Positions 34,844-44,239 of a stretch of DNA of 44,239 nucleotides are shown here, piece by piece; the first letter of the stretch is position 1; the number at the start of each line of letters is the position of its first letter. Position numbers and translations under genes: made by a program. The notes beneath the pieces are model-generated. The model made no database searches. It was not told the DNA's origin and worked only from the letters and a program-made list of their open reading frames with translations. The stretch is from Mangrovicoccus sp. GTDB taxonomy: Bacteria > Pseudomonadota > Alphaproteobacteria > Rhodobacterales > Rhodobacteraceae. The DNA is taken from positions 1 to 44,239 of the forward strand of contig JAOXSB010000027.1 in NCBI GenBank assembly GCA_025800345.1, written 5' to 3'.

Positions 34844-35310
34844 ACCCCTGCCCCCCCGGTTGCCACCACAGTTACCGCCCGGCGATTGCGCGCATAGCAG
34901 CTTTCATCAGAGCAAATCGCCAAAGGGCGTTCCTTGCCAAAGGTCACCGTTTCGACCCGCCCATCGGCGACACCGCGCGCCACGAGAAATTCTTGGACCG
35001 CCGCGGCCCGGCGCGCGCCCAAAGCCAGATTATATTCCCGCGTGCCTTGCTCATCCGCATGGCCTTCGATCAAGGCGCGATAGCTGGGATTGTCGATCAA
35101 CCAACGTGCCTGCGCCTCTAGCGTGCCGCGGGCGGCCGGGCTCAATGTGGCTTCATTGACCGGAAACAGCACCCGATCCCCCACCGAAGACTGAAAATAA
35201 GCCGCGCTGGTGGGATCCGCACTAGGCTGGGCAGGCGCGGTGGCCTGGCCGCCAGGCTGGGTGCATGCGGCCAGGCCAAGACAGGCAAGTACAAGAATAA
35301 AACGAGTCAT
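34840..35310 (-). CDS. pal: Peptidoglycan-associated lipoprotein
   Basis: Outer-membrane lipoprotein whose OmpA-like domain binds diaminopimelate in peptidoglycan and interacts with TolB. ATG 35310 (156 residues) is preferred to a TTG two codons earlier because AGGA lies about 9 bases upstream. Lipobox LAAC near residue 16. The OmpA-like domain has IEGHADEQGTREYN and LGARRAAAVQEFL. A second disulfide-like cysteine pair (ICSDESCYARNRR) is typical of alphaproteobacterial Pal. Confidence 0.97.
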   Translation of the reverse strand: MTRFILVLACLGLAACTQPGGQATAPAQPSADPTSAAYFQSSVGDRVLFPVNEATLSPAARGTLEAQARWLIDNPSYRALIEGHADEQGTREYNLALGARRAAAVQEFLVARGVADGRVETVTFGKERPLAICSDESCYARNRRAVTVVATGGAGV

Positions 35311-35389
35311 AGTCAAATCCTAATCACGGCCTTGAAAGGCCCGCTTTGTTTCGCATGAATTGCCCCAGGTTCCCATGGTCCATTGCCGC

Positions 35390-36727
35390 TTACTCCAATA
35401 ATGGCGACCAAGCGGGGTCTGAGGCAGCCCCAAAGACCGGCACAGGGCGTAAATTGCGCCCGGTGATATCCACGGTGAACAGCTGCGCCCCGCCAGCCGG
35501 GCCGGGGGTTTCACGGGTGAACATCAAAACCCGCCCATTGGGAGCCCAGCTTGGCCCTTCATCCAGAAAAGAGGCGGTCAGCAAGCGCTCTTCACTGCCA
35601 TCAGGGCGCATCACCCCAATATGAAATCGCCCGCGATGCTGTTTGGTGAAGGCGATCAAATCGCCCTTGGGCGACCAGACCGGGCTGCCATATTGCCCGG
35701 GGCCAAAGCTGATGCGCTGAATATCGCTGCCATCGGCCTGCATCACATAAAGCTGCTGACTGCCCGAGCGATCGCTTTCAAACACGATCCGCGACCCATC
35801 AGGGGCAAAGCTTGGGGCCGTCTCAATGGAGGGCGCTTGGGTCAGCCGCGTGCGTTTGCCGCTGGTCAAATCAAGCTGGTAAAGATCAGTATTGCCTCGG
35901 CTGGCATAGGAATAAAGCACGCCTTTGCCATCGGGGGTGAACCGCGGCGAAAAACTCATGGCCCCTGAGGGATCTTCGATCAGACGGGTTTGCAGCGTGT
36001 CGGTTTCCATCAAAGTCACCCGCGGCCGCCCGGTGGCATAGGAGGTATAAACCACCCGCGCACCATCCGCCGAGATGCGCGGGGCCAGCACCAAATCCCC
36101 CGGCTGGGTCAAATAGCTTAAATTGGCCCCGTCATAATCCATGATCGCCAAACGCTTGTCTCGGGCGTCTTTCGGCCCGCTTTCAGCGACAAACACCACG
36201 CGGCTGTCGAAATACCCCCCCTCGCCAGTGATCCGAGAATAGACCGCATCGGCCAGTTTATGGGCCAGACGCCGCCAAGAGTTTTCGCTGGCGGTGAATT
36301 GCAGCCCTTCCCCAAGCGGGGCTTCGGCAAAGATATCAAACAGGCGAAACTGCACGCTGAGTTGATCGCCCTTTGCCAGCACTTTGCCCGTGAGCAGCGC
36401 CTGGGCATTGATGGCTTGCCAATCGCGATACTCCACCGGAGAGTCGAGACTGGTGATGGGCGAGATAAAAGCCGTGGCCGGGATCGGGCGAAACAGGCCG
36501 CTGCCCGCCAAATCCGCGCGCACCACCCCGGCGATTTTCGCCGCAAACTCGGCCAATTGCGGATCCTCGGTCAGGAAATCAGGCACCGCGATGGGCACCG
36601 GCTCGGTCACACCTTCGGTGATTTCGATGCGCAGCGGCCCCCTTCCCTGTCCTTGCCCGGGCTCTTGCGCCAAGGCAGGCAAAGCCAAACCAAGTGTTGC
36701 CAGTGCTGTTATCAAAGCCCGCCACAT
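35390..36727 (-). CDS. tolB: Tol-Pal system beta-propeller protein TolB
   Basis: Periplasmic protein bridging Pal and the inner-membrane TolQRA complex. 445 residues with a signal peptide (ALPALA, about residue 20), an N-terminal alpha/beta domain (30-170) and a six-bladed propeller with repeated WSPDG-like turns ([35 protein letters not shown]). The ATG starts two bases after the tolA stop. Confidence 0.97.
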   Translation of the reverse strand: MWRALITALATLGLALPALAQEPGQGQGRGPLRIEITEGVTEPVPIAVPDFLTEDPQLAEFAAKIAGVVRADLAGSGLFRPIPATAFISPITSLDSPVEYRDWQAINAQALLTGKVLAKGDQLSVQFRLFDIFAEAPLGEGLQFTASENSWRRLAHKLADAVYSRITGEGGYFDSRVVFVAESGPKDARDKRLAIMDYDGANLSYLTQPGDLVLAPRISADGARVVYTSYATGRPRVTLMETDTLQTRLIEDPSGAMSFSPRFTPDGKGVLYSYASRGNTDLYQLDLTSGKRTRLTQAPSIETAPSFAPDGSRIVFESDRSGSQQLYVMQADGSDIQRISFGPGQYGSPVWSPKGDLIAFTKQHRGRFHIGVMRPDGSEERLLTASFLDEGPSWAPNGRVLMFTRETPGPAGGAQLFTVDITGRNLRPVPVFGAASDPAWSPLLE

Positions 36728-36729
36728 GA

Positions 36730-37596
36730 TCAGCGTCCTCGCATCTTGTCGGGATTAAAGACCATCTCGATCTCCTGCCATTGGGCATATTTTTCGCGCG
36801 GCAAAGGATAGCCCTCGCCCGCGCAGCGCAAAATCGCCCGCCGTGCCACATCAAAGGCCTGGCGCGCCGCCTGGGCGCTGCCGCCCTCATAGCTGGCCAA
36901 ACGCAGGCTAGAGCTCACCGGGCGGCCATCGGGCTGCATATCCATGGCCACGGTCACCGTGACCTGGGCCGCCTCGATCGAGAGCGCGCCGAAATTCCAA
37001 CAGCGCCCCACCGCCAAGCGCAGCCCATCGCGTTCTTGGGCCGTCAGCGGCGCTTGCGGCACAGGCGCGGGCACCACCGTTTCGGGCAGAGCAGGCGCAT
37101 CGCTTGGAGGCTCTAAGGCATCGTTCGGCGCGGCGGAGATCGCCTCCGGCTGGGGTCGCGGGGCCGGTTGCGGCGAGCTTTGCGGCGCCAGCGGCGGCGC
37201 ATCGGGAATGATCTGCTCCACCGAGGCGGGCGGCGCCTCTGCGGGCCGGGGCGGCACCGGCGGGATATCCGGGCGCAAACTGGGCTCGGGGCGCAGGGCT
37301 GCTTGCGGCAGCTCTGCCGGCAGCGCCCGATCTGGTGGCGGCGGCACCGGCAGCGGCGTCACACGCTCTGCTGAGCCAGGCGGCGCAGCCGGTTGCGGTA
37401 TATCCTGGGGCGCAGGCGCATCGGGTGCTGCTATCGCTGACGGCGCGGCCAATTCCGGCGCATCCGACGTGATCAACCGCACAGGCACCGCTTCGGGCAG
37501 GATGAAACGATCATCCGGGCGGGGGGCGATATCCAATAAGATCCAGAGCAGCACCGCCCCATGCCCCAGCGCAGAAATGGCCAGACCTGCATTCAC
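36730..37596 (-). CDS. tolA: TolA with proline-rich linker
   Basis: Energy-transducing protein spanning the periplasm from TolQR to TolB/Pal. 288 residues: an N-terminal membrane helix (about 4-22, [15 protein letters not shown]), a long middle part (about 40-185) rich in Pro and Ala with many Pro-x-Pro steps, and a C-terminal domain (about 190-288) with [15 protein letters not shown]. Enterobacterial TolA has a long Lys/Ala-rich helix instead of this linker; a proline-rich spacer is usual in alphaproteobacteria. The GTG start overlaps the tolR stop (GTGA). Confidence 0.93.
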   Translation of the reverse strand: MNAGLAISALGHGAVLLWILLDIAPRPDDRFILPEAVPVRLITSDAPELAAPSAIAAPDAPAPQDIPQPAAPPGSAERVTPLPVPPPPDRALPAELPQAALRPEPSLRPDIPPVPPRPAEAPPASVEQIIPDAPPLAPQSSPQPAPRPQPEAISAAPNDALEPPSDAPALPETVVPAPVPQAPLTAQERDGLRLAVGRCWNFGALSIEAAQVTVTVAMDMQPDGRPVSSSLRLASYEGGSAQAARQAFDVARRAILRCAGEGYPLPREKYAQWQEIEMVFNPDKMRGR

Positions 37597-38078
37597 TGGC
37601 CCGCCTCCTCGCCCTCCACCGGCACAGGCAGCGGGCTGTTTTCCGTCACAAGCCCAATGGCGCTGAACCCCGCCGCCGAGAGATCGCCCATCACCCCCAT
37701 TACCTGGGCATAGCTCAAAGCCCCATCGGCCCGCAGATAGATCTGGCGATCGCGCCGCTCGCCTGCAATGGCGCTGAGCCGGGTCAGCAACTGCTCTGCT
37801 GCGATCTCGGCCTCTTGGAGATAGATCCGCCCATCTTCGGCCAGGCTAATCGTCAAAGGCGGCTCTTCCTCCGCAGGCAAAGCCGAGGCCGCGCTCTCGG
37901 GCAAATCCACCGGCACGCCGCTGGTCAAAAGCGGGGCCGCCACCATGAAAATGATCAGCAGCACCAGCATCACATCCACAAAAGGCGTGACATTGATCTC
38001 GGCCATGGGGGCCAGCCCATGCCCCCTTTGGCGGCGGCGGCCTGTTGATCTGCGCCCCTGGGGCACGCCCATCCCCAT
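37593..38078 (-). CDS. tolR: TolR (ExbD-like)
   Basis: Inner-membrane subunit of the Tol proton channel. 161 residues from ATG 38078, one base after the tolQ stop (TGA-G-ATG); the frame runs on upstream through tolQ but that is shadow. A basic N-terminus precedes INVTPFVDVMLVLLIIFMV, which holds the essential membrane aspartate (FVDV). The periplasmic part is ExbD-like (IYLRADGALSYAQVM). Confidence 0.95.
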   Translation of the reverse strand: MGMGVPQGRRSTGRRRQRGHGLAPMAEINVTPFVDVMLVLLIIFMVAAPLLTSGVPVDLPESAASALPAEEEPPLTISLAEDGRIYLQEAEIAAEQLLTRLSAIAGERRDRQIYLRADGALSYAQVMGVMGDLSAAGFSAIGLVTENSPLPVPVEGEEAGQ

Positions 38079-38079
38079 C

Positions 38080-38751
38080 TCAGACCCCAAGATCGCGCGA
38101 GAGCAGCGTGGCGAATTCATCGGCAAAACGTTCATATTTGCCGGCCAAACGCGCAGAATCCGCCGCAAGCTTGTTGTAGAAAATCACCGCTGGGATCGCC
38201 GCCACCAGCCCAAGAGCCGTGGCCAAAAGCGCCTCGGCGATGCCCGGGGCCACCACTGCCAAATTGGTGCTTTGCTGCATGGCGATTTGCTCGAACGCGT
38301 GTTTGATCCCCCAAACCGTGCCAAAAAGCCCAATAAAGGGCGCGGTCGCCCCAATTGTGGCCAAGAAGGACAGACCTTGGTTAAGCCCATCGGCCTCGCG
38401 AGCGATGGCCACATCCATGGAGCGATCAATCCGGTTCATAGCCCCTGGGATCACCCCCCCTTGGGGGTCTTGGGATTTTTGCCACTCGCCCATTCCGGCC
38501 ACGAAAATCCGCTCGCCCGCATTGGCAGGGCGGTCCCCAATGCGATCAAATAGCCGGTCCAAAGGCGTGCCGGACCAAAAGCTTTTATCAAACCGGGCAA
38601 AACGGCGGCGCGCCCCGGCAAAGCCTAAGTGTTTTTGCACAATGATCCCCCAGGACCACACCGAGGCCAGGCATAGCACAACCATCACAATCTGAACGAT
38701 CAAAGTGGCGCGCTCGAACAGCGCCAAGAGAGAAAAATCCAAAGGGTCCAT
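38080..38751 (-). CDS. tolQ: TolQ (ExbB/MotA-like)
   Basis: Three-helix proton-channel subunit that works with TolR. 223 residues. An N-terminal helix ([20 protein letters not shown]) precedes a large cytoplasmic loop. [23 protein letters not shown] and [20 protein letters not shown] are the MotA/TolQ/ExbB signature helices. A 118-base gap separates it from ybgC; it contains a small GC hairpin (38793-38807), and a secondary promoter may lie here. Confidence 0.97.
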   Translation of the reverse strand: MDPLDFSLLALFERATLIVQIVMVVLCLASVWSWGIIVQKHLGFAGARRRFARFDKSFWSGTPLDRLFDRIGDRPANAGERIFVAGMGEWQKSQDPQGGVIPGAMNRIDRSMDVAIAREADGLNQGLSFLATIGATAPFIGLFGTVWGIKHAFEQIAMQQSTNLAVVAPGIAEALLATALGLVAAIPAVIFYNKLAADSARLAGKYERFADEFATLLSRDLGV

Positions 38752-38869
38752 ATGCTCTGCCTGTCTTTGTCACGGTCCTGCCCGCAGCGGCGGCGGCTTC
38801 GCGCCGCTTCTTCGCCAAGCCTAGCGCAATATGCGCTTCAGCACCATGACAGCTGGGGGCACAAAGCCG

Positions 38870-39280
38870 TTAGATCAAGGCCGCGATATCTGCACGAAAC
38901 TGCGCAGGCAGGCGCGCGGGCCGGCCATCTTCTTGCAGCGCGGCAATGGTCACCAAGGCGGCAAAGCACAGATCGGTGCCCCGCAACACCTCTTGGCGCA
39001 TCACCAGCCGCGCCCCGCCGAGTTTCACAGGCGCGGTGGTCACCACCAATTCATCGTCAAACCGCGCCGGCATGAGATAATCCGCCTCGACCCGGCGCAC
39101 GGCAAACACCACCCCAGTTTGGGCTTTCAACTGCACCTGATCGAGCCCAAGGCTGCGGACAAATTCGCTGCGCGCGCGCTCGATATAACGCAAGTAATTG
39201 GCGTAATAGACGATGCCCGCCAGATCCGTGTCTTCATAATAGACCCGCAAGCCAAAGCGATGGGGCGCAGGGTGGCTCAT
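38870..39280 (-). CDS. ybgC: Acyl-CoA thioesterase YbgC
   Basis: Hotdog-fold thioesterase always linked to tol genes, hydrolysing short acyl-CoAs or acting with phospholipid enzymes. 136 residues with the 4HBT active-site motif VYYEDTDLAGIVYYANYLRY, then ERARSEF. Start ATG overlaps the stop of the preceding unknown gene (ATGA). Confidence 0.95.
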   Translation of the reverse strand: MSHPAPHRFGLRVYYEDTDLAGIVYYANYLRYIERARSEFVRSLGLDQVQLKAQTGVVFAVRRVEADYLMPARFDDELVVTTAPVKLGGARLVMRQEVLRGTDLCFAALVTIAALQEDGRPARLPAQFRADIAALI

Positions 39281-39933
39281 TGCAGCGCCCCCATGCGCGC
39301 GTAAAGCCGGAGCCCATGGGAGGTATCATTTGCCACCGCTGGCATCACCGGATCATAGGCGGCGCGGATCAGCGCGCCGATCTCGGGGCGCAAGATCACC
39401 GCGCCGGTTTCCGGCATTTGCGCCAGGGGCGAGACCTGGCGAAACGCCGTATCGGACCAGAGCAAAATCGATTGCACCACTTGCGAGAGCGCCAAGGTCT
39501 CCGCAGGCACCGCCGCCAGATGTTTGTCCATGCGCAAGAACACAAAACAGGCACGGATCGCGCCCGCCTCATCAAAACGGAAAATCCGGTATTGATTGGC
39601 ACCGGCCGCTTCGAGCTTGTCGCATAGCGGCGCGAGATCGGGGATCATCCGATCCAGATTGGGCACTTGGGGCAATTCGCTCCAATCGCGGAAGAAAAAC
39701 ACCATGAAATTGCTGCCCAATTCCGGGTCCGTCTCGGCCATTTCCAGCCCGGCCATATGCGAGACCGCCTCGATCGCGCCTTTGATCACCATCAGCGTTT
39801 CATCGGTGACACCAAAGACGATAGGGGCCAAGGGGCGCCCCCAACGGGCAAAAGCATAATCGCCAGAACCGCGGGTAAAGAGCGCGGCCACGGCCTCGGG
39901 GCTCAGAATATGGGACGGGGTGTTTTCACTCAT
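39277..39933 (-). CDS. Conserved-looking protein of unknown function between ruvB and ybgC
   Basis: I do not recognise the family. 218 residues, no signal peptide or membrane helix, so cytosolic. Features: an N-terminal FTRGSGDYAFARWGRP, an acidic middle (MAGLEMAETDPELG), a hydrophobic strand SNFMVFFFRDWSELPQ, and IRACFVFLRMDKHLA. The mix of alternating strands and helices suggests a globular alpha/beta fold. The 4-base overlap with ybgC and the 42-base gap to ruvB show it belongs to the same transcript. A role linked to envelope or repair functions cannot be told from sequence. Confidence 0.8.
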   Translation of the reverse strand: MSENTPSHILSPEAVAALFTRGSGDYAFARWGRPLAPIVFGVTDETLMVIKGAIEAVSHMAGLEMAETDPELGSNFMVFFFRDWSELPQVPNLDRMIPDLAPLCDKLEAAGANQYRIFRFDEAGAIRACFVFLRMDKHLAAVPAETLALSQVVQSILLWSDTAFRQVSPLAQMPETGAVILRPEIGALIRAAYDPVMPAVANDTSHGLRLYARMGALQ

Positions 39934-39975
39934 GGGCGCCTTATGGGCAAAGCCACGCTTACGGACAAGGCGCGA

Positions 39976-41040
39976 TCAGCCCTCGGGCGCATCTGGCCCG
40001 GTTTCAAACAGATCCTCTTGGCCCGCGGTTTGCCCCGGATCGCGTGGCGGCACCCGGCCCAAATGCTCCCAGGCCCGTTTGGCCAGCATCCGCCCCCGAG
40101 GCGTGCGCTGGATCAGCCCTTGTTGCAGCAAATAGGGCTCGATCACATCTTCCAAACCATCGCGGCTTTCCGACAGCGCCGCAGCGATGGTTTCGATCCC
40201 CACCGGACCGCCGCCATAGGCCTCAGCGATGAGCGTCAAATAGCGCCGATCGGCCCCATCCAGCCCCAGCCGATCCACCCCCAGCCGGGTCAAAGCATTA
40301 TCGGCCAAGGCGCGGGTCAAACGCCCATCGCCTTCCACCAAGGCAAAATCTACCACCCGGCGCAGCAATCGCCCGGCGATCCGCGGCGTGCCCCGCGCGC
40401 GGGCGGCAATCTCGCGGGTGCCTGCGGCCTCCGCCGGAATGCCCATCAGCCGCGCCCCCCGGGCCACGATCTGCTCTAGCTCATCCACCGTGTAAAATTG
40501 CAGCCGTACTGGAATGCCAAAACGGTCGCGCAATGGCGTGGTCAACAGCCCCAGCCGCGTGGTCGCCCCCACCAAGGTAAAGGGCTGCAAATCAATGCGC
40601 ACCGTGCGCGCCGCAGGCCCCTCGCCGATCACCAGATCCAGCGCGAAATCCTCTAGCGCCGGGTAAAGCACCTCTTCCACTGCCGGGGTCAGGCGGTGAA
40701 TCTCGTCGATGAACAGCACATCGCGCTCATCCAGATTGGTTAAGATCGCCGCAAGATCGCCCGGCTTGGCCAGAACCGGGCCCGAAGTCATGCGGTAATT
40801 CACCCCCAATTCCCGAGCAATGATCTGCGCCAACGTGGTTTTGCCCAATCCGGGGGGGCCATGAAACAAGGTGTGATCCATGGCCTCGCCCCTCTGGCGC
40901 GCCGATTGAATGAACACCGATAGATTGGCCCGCGCCTCGCGCTGCCCGACAAATTCATCAAGACGCTCCGGGCGCAGCGCGCGATCTCGATCCTCTGGCT
41001 GGGCCTCTGGATCGCGAATGGGATCGGGAAAATCGCTCAT
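39976..41040 (-). CDS. ruvB: Holliday junction branch migration ATPase RuvB
   Basis: Hexameric AAA+ motor driving branch migration with RuvA. 354 residues from ATG 41040 (GAGGG about 8 bases upstream); earlier ATGs in the frame give non-family extensions. [11 protein letters not shown] starts the domain, Walker [10 protein letters not shown] (Lys67), DEIHRL is Walker B, and [18 protein letters not shown] sensor 1. The winged-helix end carries [11 protein letters not shown]. Confidence 0.97.
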   Translation of the reverse strand: MSDFPDPIRDPEAQPEDRDRALRPERLDEFVGQREARANLSVFIQSARQRGEAMDHTLFHGPPGLGKTTLAQIIARELGVNYRMTSGPVLAKPGDLAAILTNLDERDVLFIDEIHRLTPAVEEVLYPALEDFALDLVIGEGPAARTVRIDLQPFTLVGATTRLGLLTTPLRDRFGIPVRLQFYTVDELEQIVARGARLMGIPAEAAGTREIAARARGTPRIAGRLLRRVVDFALVEGDGRLTRALADNALTRLGVDRLGLDGADRRYLTLIAEAYGGGPVGIETIAAALSESRDGLEDVIEPYLLQQGLIQRTPRGRMLAKRAWEHLGRVPPRDPGQTAGQEDLFETGPDAPEG

Positions 41041-41146
41041 GATGCAGCCCTCTGCCATCCCAAAACGGCGCCCAAACAAGGGCCTTGGCCCGACAGCGCA
41101 AAGCTTGCCATGCTGGGCACATCACTGGCCGAGTCGGGCGCGCGCC

Positions 41147-41818
41147 TCATGGCTCGGACTTCGGCGCAAGCAAACGCAGCGCCGCGCGGATCAAGGCCCC
41201 GGCATCGGCTTCAGGGCTGTCTTGCCCCGCTTGCGCCACAGCCGCTGCCGCTTCCGATGGGCCATAGCCCAGATTGGCCAGGGCCGAGAGCGCATCAGAA
41301 GCCGCCCCCTGGTCCCGCGCGGGTGCAGAACTGACCGGCGCTGCGGGCAGCTCTGGTGCAGGGCTTTCCACAATCGCACCCTCAGGCGCAGGGGCCGCGC
41401 CTTGCAGGGCCATGGCCGCCGGAGCTTTGTCTTTGAGCTCATTGATCACACGCTGGGCAATTTTCGGGCCAATGCCCGGCGCAGCCTTGATCGCCGCGGC
41501 ATCCCCCAGGGCCAAGGCCCGCACCACCCCATCAGCCCCTAAAGTGCCCAAGATCGCTAAGGCCGCTTTGGCCCCGACCCCTTGCACGCTCAGAAGCAGC
41601 CGATAGCATTCTTTCTCGGCCAAAGTGGTAAAGCCCATCAGCTGCAACAGATCTTCTTTGACCAGCAAATCCGTGAACAGGGCTGCGGCCTCACCGATCC
41701 CAGGCAAGCCCGCCAAGGTCCGCTCAGAGCAATAGACCAAATAGCCCACCCCCTGCACATCGATCATCACATGATCAGAGGCCCGATAGATCAGCCGCCC
41801 GGCAATCCGCCCAATCAT
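41147..41818 (-). CDS. ruvA: Holliday junction DNA-binding protein RuvA
   Basis: Tetrameric junction-binding protein. 223 residues: an OB-fold N-terminus ([23 protein letters not shown]), two helix-hairpin-helix motifs ([16 protein letters not shown] and [20 protein letters not shown]), an Ala/Pro-rich acidic linker and the C-terminal RuvB-binding domain ([16 protein letters not shown]). ATG overlaps the ruvC stop by ATGA. The 106-base gap to ruvB shows no clear terminator. Confidence 0.97.
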   Translation of the reverse strand: MIGRIAGRLIYRASDHVMIDVQGVGYLVYCSERTLAGLPGIGEAAALFTDLLVKEDLLQLMGFTTLAEKECYRLLLSVQGVGAKAALAILGTLGADGVVRALALGDAAAIKAAPGIGPKIAQRVINELKDKAPAAMALQGAAPAPEGAIVESPAPELPAAPVSSAPARDQGAASDALSALANLGYGPSEAAAAVAQAGQDSPEADAGALIRAALRLLAPKSEP

Positions 41819-42336
41819 GGCCGCGCCGCCTTTGCCTGTGCCGCTTCAAGCGCGGCGGTATAACGCGCGCCCGTGCGGCGATGGAAATGATGGGCCAACG
41901 CCACCGCCAGCGCATCTGCTGCATCGGCGCTGTCTGGCTTCACCCCGGGAAATTGCAGCGCCAGCATATGCGCAATTTGCGATTTCTCCGCATGGCCAGC
42001 GCCCACCACGGCTTTTTTCACCGCATTGGGCGCATATTCTCCCACGGGCAAACCCGCCTGCGCCGGCACCAACAGCGCAATCGCCCGCGCCTGACCGAGT
42101 TTCAACGTCCCCGCCGCGTCGCGATTCACAAAGGTTTTCTCCACCGCCGCCTCATCTGGGGCCCAGCGGGCCACCACAGCGCTCAATTGCTCATGGAGCT
42201 CCAACAAACGTGTGGCCAATTCGCCACTGCCAGTGCGGCAGGTGCCATTGGCAATATGGCGCAAACCAGCGCCTCGCGCCTCGATCACGCCCCAGCCGAG
42301 ATTTCGCAATCCGGGATCTAATCCCAATACACGCAT
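41815..42336 (-). CDS. ruvC: Holliday junction resolvase RuvC
   Basis: Dimeric endonuclease that cuts junctions. 173 residues from ATG 42336 (AGGA close upstream), where the conserved [16 protein letters not shown] begins; catalytic Asp7. Further acidic residues are in AVEKTFVN and near the C-terminal [15 protein letters not shown]. First gene of the long ruv-tol-ftsH run; its promoter should lie in 42337-42560. Confidence 0.96.
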   Translation of the reverse strand: MRVLGLDPGLRNLGWGVIEARGAGLRHIANGTCRTGSGELATRLLELHEQLSAVVARWAPDEAAVEKTFVNRDAAGTLKLGQARAIALLVPAQAGLPVGEYAPNAVKKAVVGAGHAEKSQIAHMLALQFPGVKPDSADAADALAVALAHHFHRRTGARYTAALEAAQAKAARP

Positions 42337-42570
42337 GATCCTGCCCGATTTTTCTGTTTTGCCAAGACTAGCACGAAACGCGAACATCTGCCAAGCGCCC
42401 TAGCGCAGCACGGCTTTAGCCTGCCCCCGCGCAAGGCCCCGAAGGACATGCTTTAATCGCATAAGAGCTTTGCAAAAATCACGCTTGTTTGCACGTGAAT
42501 TCATCGCCAAATGGCACCGGATGCGAGAGGGCAATAACCGCCCCGCACTCCCCCCTGAAAGGACATGAAA

Positions 42571-42789
42571 ATGTATAGCCCTGCACACGCCGCTGCTGCG
42601 GCGACGCATCCGTTGTCTGCTGGTATTCTATGGAATGCCCTGCTGGAGTTGCGCCATAAGCGCCACCAAGCCCAAGAAGAGCGCGCCACCCGTGCCGCTC
42701 TTTCCAAGCTGAGCGATCGGGAATTGACCGATATCGGCTTGGCCCGCTGCGACATCGGCATGATCGCCGAACGCGCAGCCCAGCGATAA
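42571..42789 (+). CDS. DUF1127 (YjiS-like) small basic protein
   Basis: 72 residues. The C-terminal part LSKLSDRELTDIGLARCDI is the DUF1127 signature, a short arginine-rich helical module common in alphaproteobacteria; some members regulate phosphate uptake or RNA metabolism. A mid-protein arginine/lysine-rich helix (LRHKRHQAQEERATR) precedes it. AAAGGA lies two bases before ATG 42565 but about 7 before ATG 42571, so the latter is chosen. Function unknown. Confidence 0.85.
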   Translation: MYSPAHAAAAATHPLSAGILWNALLELRHKRHQAQEERATRAALSKLSDRELTDIGLARCDIGMIAERAAQR

Positions 42790-42804
42790 CCGAGCCCTCT
42801 AACT

Positions 42805-42826
42805 GAGCGGGGTGTTAGCCCCGCTC
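42805..42826. terminator. Hairpin shared by DUF1127 gene and prmA, stop codon in loop
   Basis: Perfect 8-bp stem GAGCGGGG (42805-42812)/CCCCGCTC (42819-42826) around TGTTAG. The loop holds the prmA stop (TTA read on plus, TAA on minus). Neither strand has a good T run, so termination strength is uncertain. Confidence 0.5.
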
Positions 42827-43687
42827 GAAGGTCAAAATCGTCCAATCGCCCCGCACCAGCCGGGCGATTTCGCGGCAGCCCTGCGCTGCATAAGCTGCCG
42901 CCACATCTTCGGCCTGATCATTGAGCAAACCGGCCAAGATGATCCGCCCGTTCTGGGCCGTGATCCCCACCAAATCCGGGGCCAATTCGATCAGCGGGCC
43001 TTTGAGAATATTTGCAAAAACCAGCCCGTAAGGCGCGCCCTCGGCAATCGCAGGATCATCGGTGCCAGCGGCGGTGACGCATACCACCCGCCCGGCCAGA
43101 TCATTGGCTTGCAAATTCGCCTCGGCCACTTCCACCGCCACCGGGTCAATATCCCCTGCCACCACCGGCATATCCGGCCACGCTTTGGCCGCCGCCATGG
43201 CCAGCACCGCGGTGCCGCAGCCAATATCGGCCACCGCAGCCGGGGCGAGCCCCGCGCTCAATTCCGCATCAAAAGCTTCTAGACACCCGGCGGTGGTACC
43301 ATGATGGCCGGTGCCGAAAGCCATGGCCGCCTCAATCAGCAGCCCCACCCGATCTTCGGGCAGTTTCTCTGCATCATGGCTGCCATAAAGGAAAAACCGG
43401 CCCGCTTCGACCGGGGCCAGTTCCCGCTGCACATGGGCCACCCAATCGGTATCGGGCAGTTCGGAAATGGCAAAAACTTTCGCCCCATGGGCCGCCGCCA
43501 GCAAGGCCAAAGCCGTGTCATCTGGCGCGGCTTCGAAATAACCGCCCACTTCCCACAGGCCAGAGCCATCTTCGATCTCGAACACGCCAATCCCGTATGG
43601 GGCAGGATCAAGCAGATCCAGCGCCGCGCCAAGGGCTTCGGCAGGGGCTTTGCCAGGCAAAGTGGTCAGGGCGGTCCAAGTGGGCAT
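42815..43687 (-). CDS. prmA: Ribosomal protein L11 methyltransferase
   Basis: SAM-dependent enzyme that trimethylates L11 of the large ribosomal subunit. 290 residues: an N-terminal substrate-recognition domain (1-110), then VADIGCGTAVLAMAAAK (motif I), VVAGDIDPVAVEVAEAN and GLVFANILKGPLIELAPDL with the NI-x-PL signature (here NILKGPL). MAFGTGHHGTT is a PrmA hallmark. ATG 43687. Confidence 0.95.
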   Translation of the reverse strand: MPTWTALTTLPGKAPAEALGAALDLLDPAPYGIGVFEIEDGSGLWEVGGYFEAAPDDTALALLAAAHGAKVFAISELPDTDWVAHVQRELAPVEAGRFFLYGSHDAEKLPEDRVGLLIEAAMAFGTGHHGTTAGCLEAFDAELSAGLAPAAVADIGCGTAVLAMAAAKAWPDMPVVAGDIDPVAVEVAEANLQANDLAGRVVCVTAAGTDDPAIAEGAPYGLVFANILKGPLIELAPDLVGITAQNGRIILAGLLNDQAEDVAAAYAAQGCREIARLVRGDWTILTFERG

Positions 43688-43779
43688 GAGGGCTCTCCAA
43701 CAGCGTTGCCCCCGCTTGCAACGCTATGCGAGCCGGGTCAAGCGGCCAGCCAAGGGCCAAGACCACCGATGCACTCGGC

Positions 43780-44239
43780 CTATGCCTCTCCTGCCGCCAG
43801 GCCGGTGCCGATGGGGCAACTCACCCCCGTGCCGCCGATCCCGCAATACCCGTCAGGGTTTTTCGCCAGATATTGCTGATGGTAATCCTCGGCAAAATAG
43901 AATTGCGGGGCCTCGACAATCTCGGTGGTCACCGCGCCATAGCCCGCTGCCGCAAGCTGCGCTTCATAGGCTTTGCGGCTGGTCTCAGCGGCTTGTTTTT
44001 GCGCCTGAGAATAGGTGTAGATCCCAGAGCGGTACTGCGTGCCCAGATCATTGCCCTGACGCATCCCTTGGGTCGGGTCATGGCCTTCCCAAAACACCCG
44101 CAAAAGATCTTCGTAATGCGCCTGGGCGGGATCATAGATCACCCGAACCACTTCATTATGGCCGGTCTGGCCGGTGCAAACCTCGCGATAGTTGGGGTTG
44201 GGCGTGAAACCGCCCGCATAGCCCACCATGCTGAGCCAC
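43780..44239 (-). CDS. msrA: Peptide methionine sulfoxide reductase MsrA, 5' partial
   Basis: Reduces methionine-S-sulfoxide in proteins. The frame is open to the window edge and lacks the N-terminal catalytic GCFW cysteine motif, so the start lies outside; the ATG at 44229 is internal. Visible: [52 protein letters not shown] and [12 protein letters not shown], all diagnostic. The C-terminal [13 protein letters not shown] supplies recycling cysteines. Confidence 0.95.
   Translation of the reverse strand, partial: WLSMVGYAGGFTPNPNYREVCTGQTGHNEVVRVIYDPAQAHYEDLLRVFWEGHDPTQGMRQGNDLGTQYRSGIYTYSQAQKQAAETSRKAYEAQLAAAGYGAVTTEIVEAPQFYFAEDYHQQYLAKNPDGYCGIGGTGVSCPIGTGLAAGEA

Noticed and set aside
42337-42564. 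LexA-type operator upstream of ruvC
   Set aside because: I looked for GAAC-N7-GTTC, GTTC-N7-GTTC and GAAC-N7-GAAC patterns and saw none.

Overview
The window is chromosomal DNA from an alphaproteobacterium, most likely Rhodobacterales (Rhodobacter/Paracoccus/Roseobacter relatives). This rests on the GC-rich sequence, the ctaC-ctaB-coxF-ctaG-ctaE block, SURF1-thrC-M16 peptidase, ruvCAB-ybgC-tolQRAB-pal-cpoB-tilS-ftsH, a pseudoazurin beside a c550-type cytochrome, and an FnrL-type box. I see no tRNA, rRNA, CRISPR array, transposase or phage genes. The first gene (nitronate monooxygenase) and the last (msrA) are cut by the window edges.

Layout: 0-3 kb holds the nitronate monooxygenase end, a cytochrome c, an unrecognised membrane-anchored periplasmic protein and a pseudoazurin. 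3-9 kb holds idi, a lipoprotein lytic transglycosylase, then a minus-strand set read as surf1, thrC, M16 peptidase, GNAT acetyltransferase. 9-13 kb is an accessory patch: a methyltransferase, a substrate-binding/lytic-transglycosylase fusion and a KAP-type P-loop NTPase. It sits between ctaE and surf1, which are often contiguous in relatives. 13-16.5 kb is the aa3 cytochrome oxidase assembly operon. 16.7-22.3 kb is tldD, dprA, topA. 22.7-25 kb is a 3-oxoacid CoA-transferase pair, a small GNAT protein and an opposing degenerate HAD-like protein. 25-29.4 kb carries the ligase-associated DEXH helicase and PdeM nuclease with an exported metallo-beta-lactamase-fold enzyme between them. 29.4-30.7 kb is folD and chorismate mutase. 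30.7-42.3 kb is one long minus-strand run: ruvC, ruvA, ruvB, an unknown gene, ybgC, tolQ, tolR, tolA, tolB, pal, cpoB, tilS, ftsH. 42.5-44.2 kb has a DUF1127 protein, prmA and partial msrA.

How the genes work together: the cta genes make subunits II and III and the heme/copper assembly factors of cytochrome c oxidase; SURF1 serves the same enzyme. The cytochrome and pseudoazurin are soluble periplasmic electron carriers. The Tol-Pal-CpoB proteins maintain the outer membrane during division, and RuvABC resolves Holliday junctions. Many neighbours share 1- or 4-base stop/start overlaps, so translation is probably coupled.

Most of the window is ordinary core genome. The best places for something new are the KAP NTPase, whose second half has a clearly lower GC content than its first; the patch that splits the cta-surf1 block; the tldD-dprA gap, made of successive short tandem repeats; a perfect FNR-type palindrome over the tldD ribosome-binding region; and a stand-alone degenerate HAD-like protein. 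I did not identify a complete undescribed system with certainty; the KAP gene is the strongest lead.
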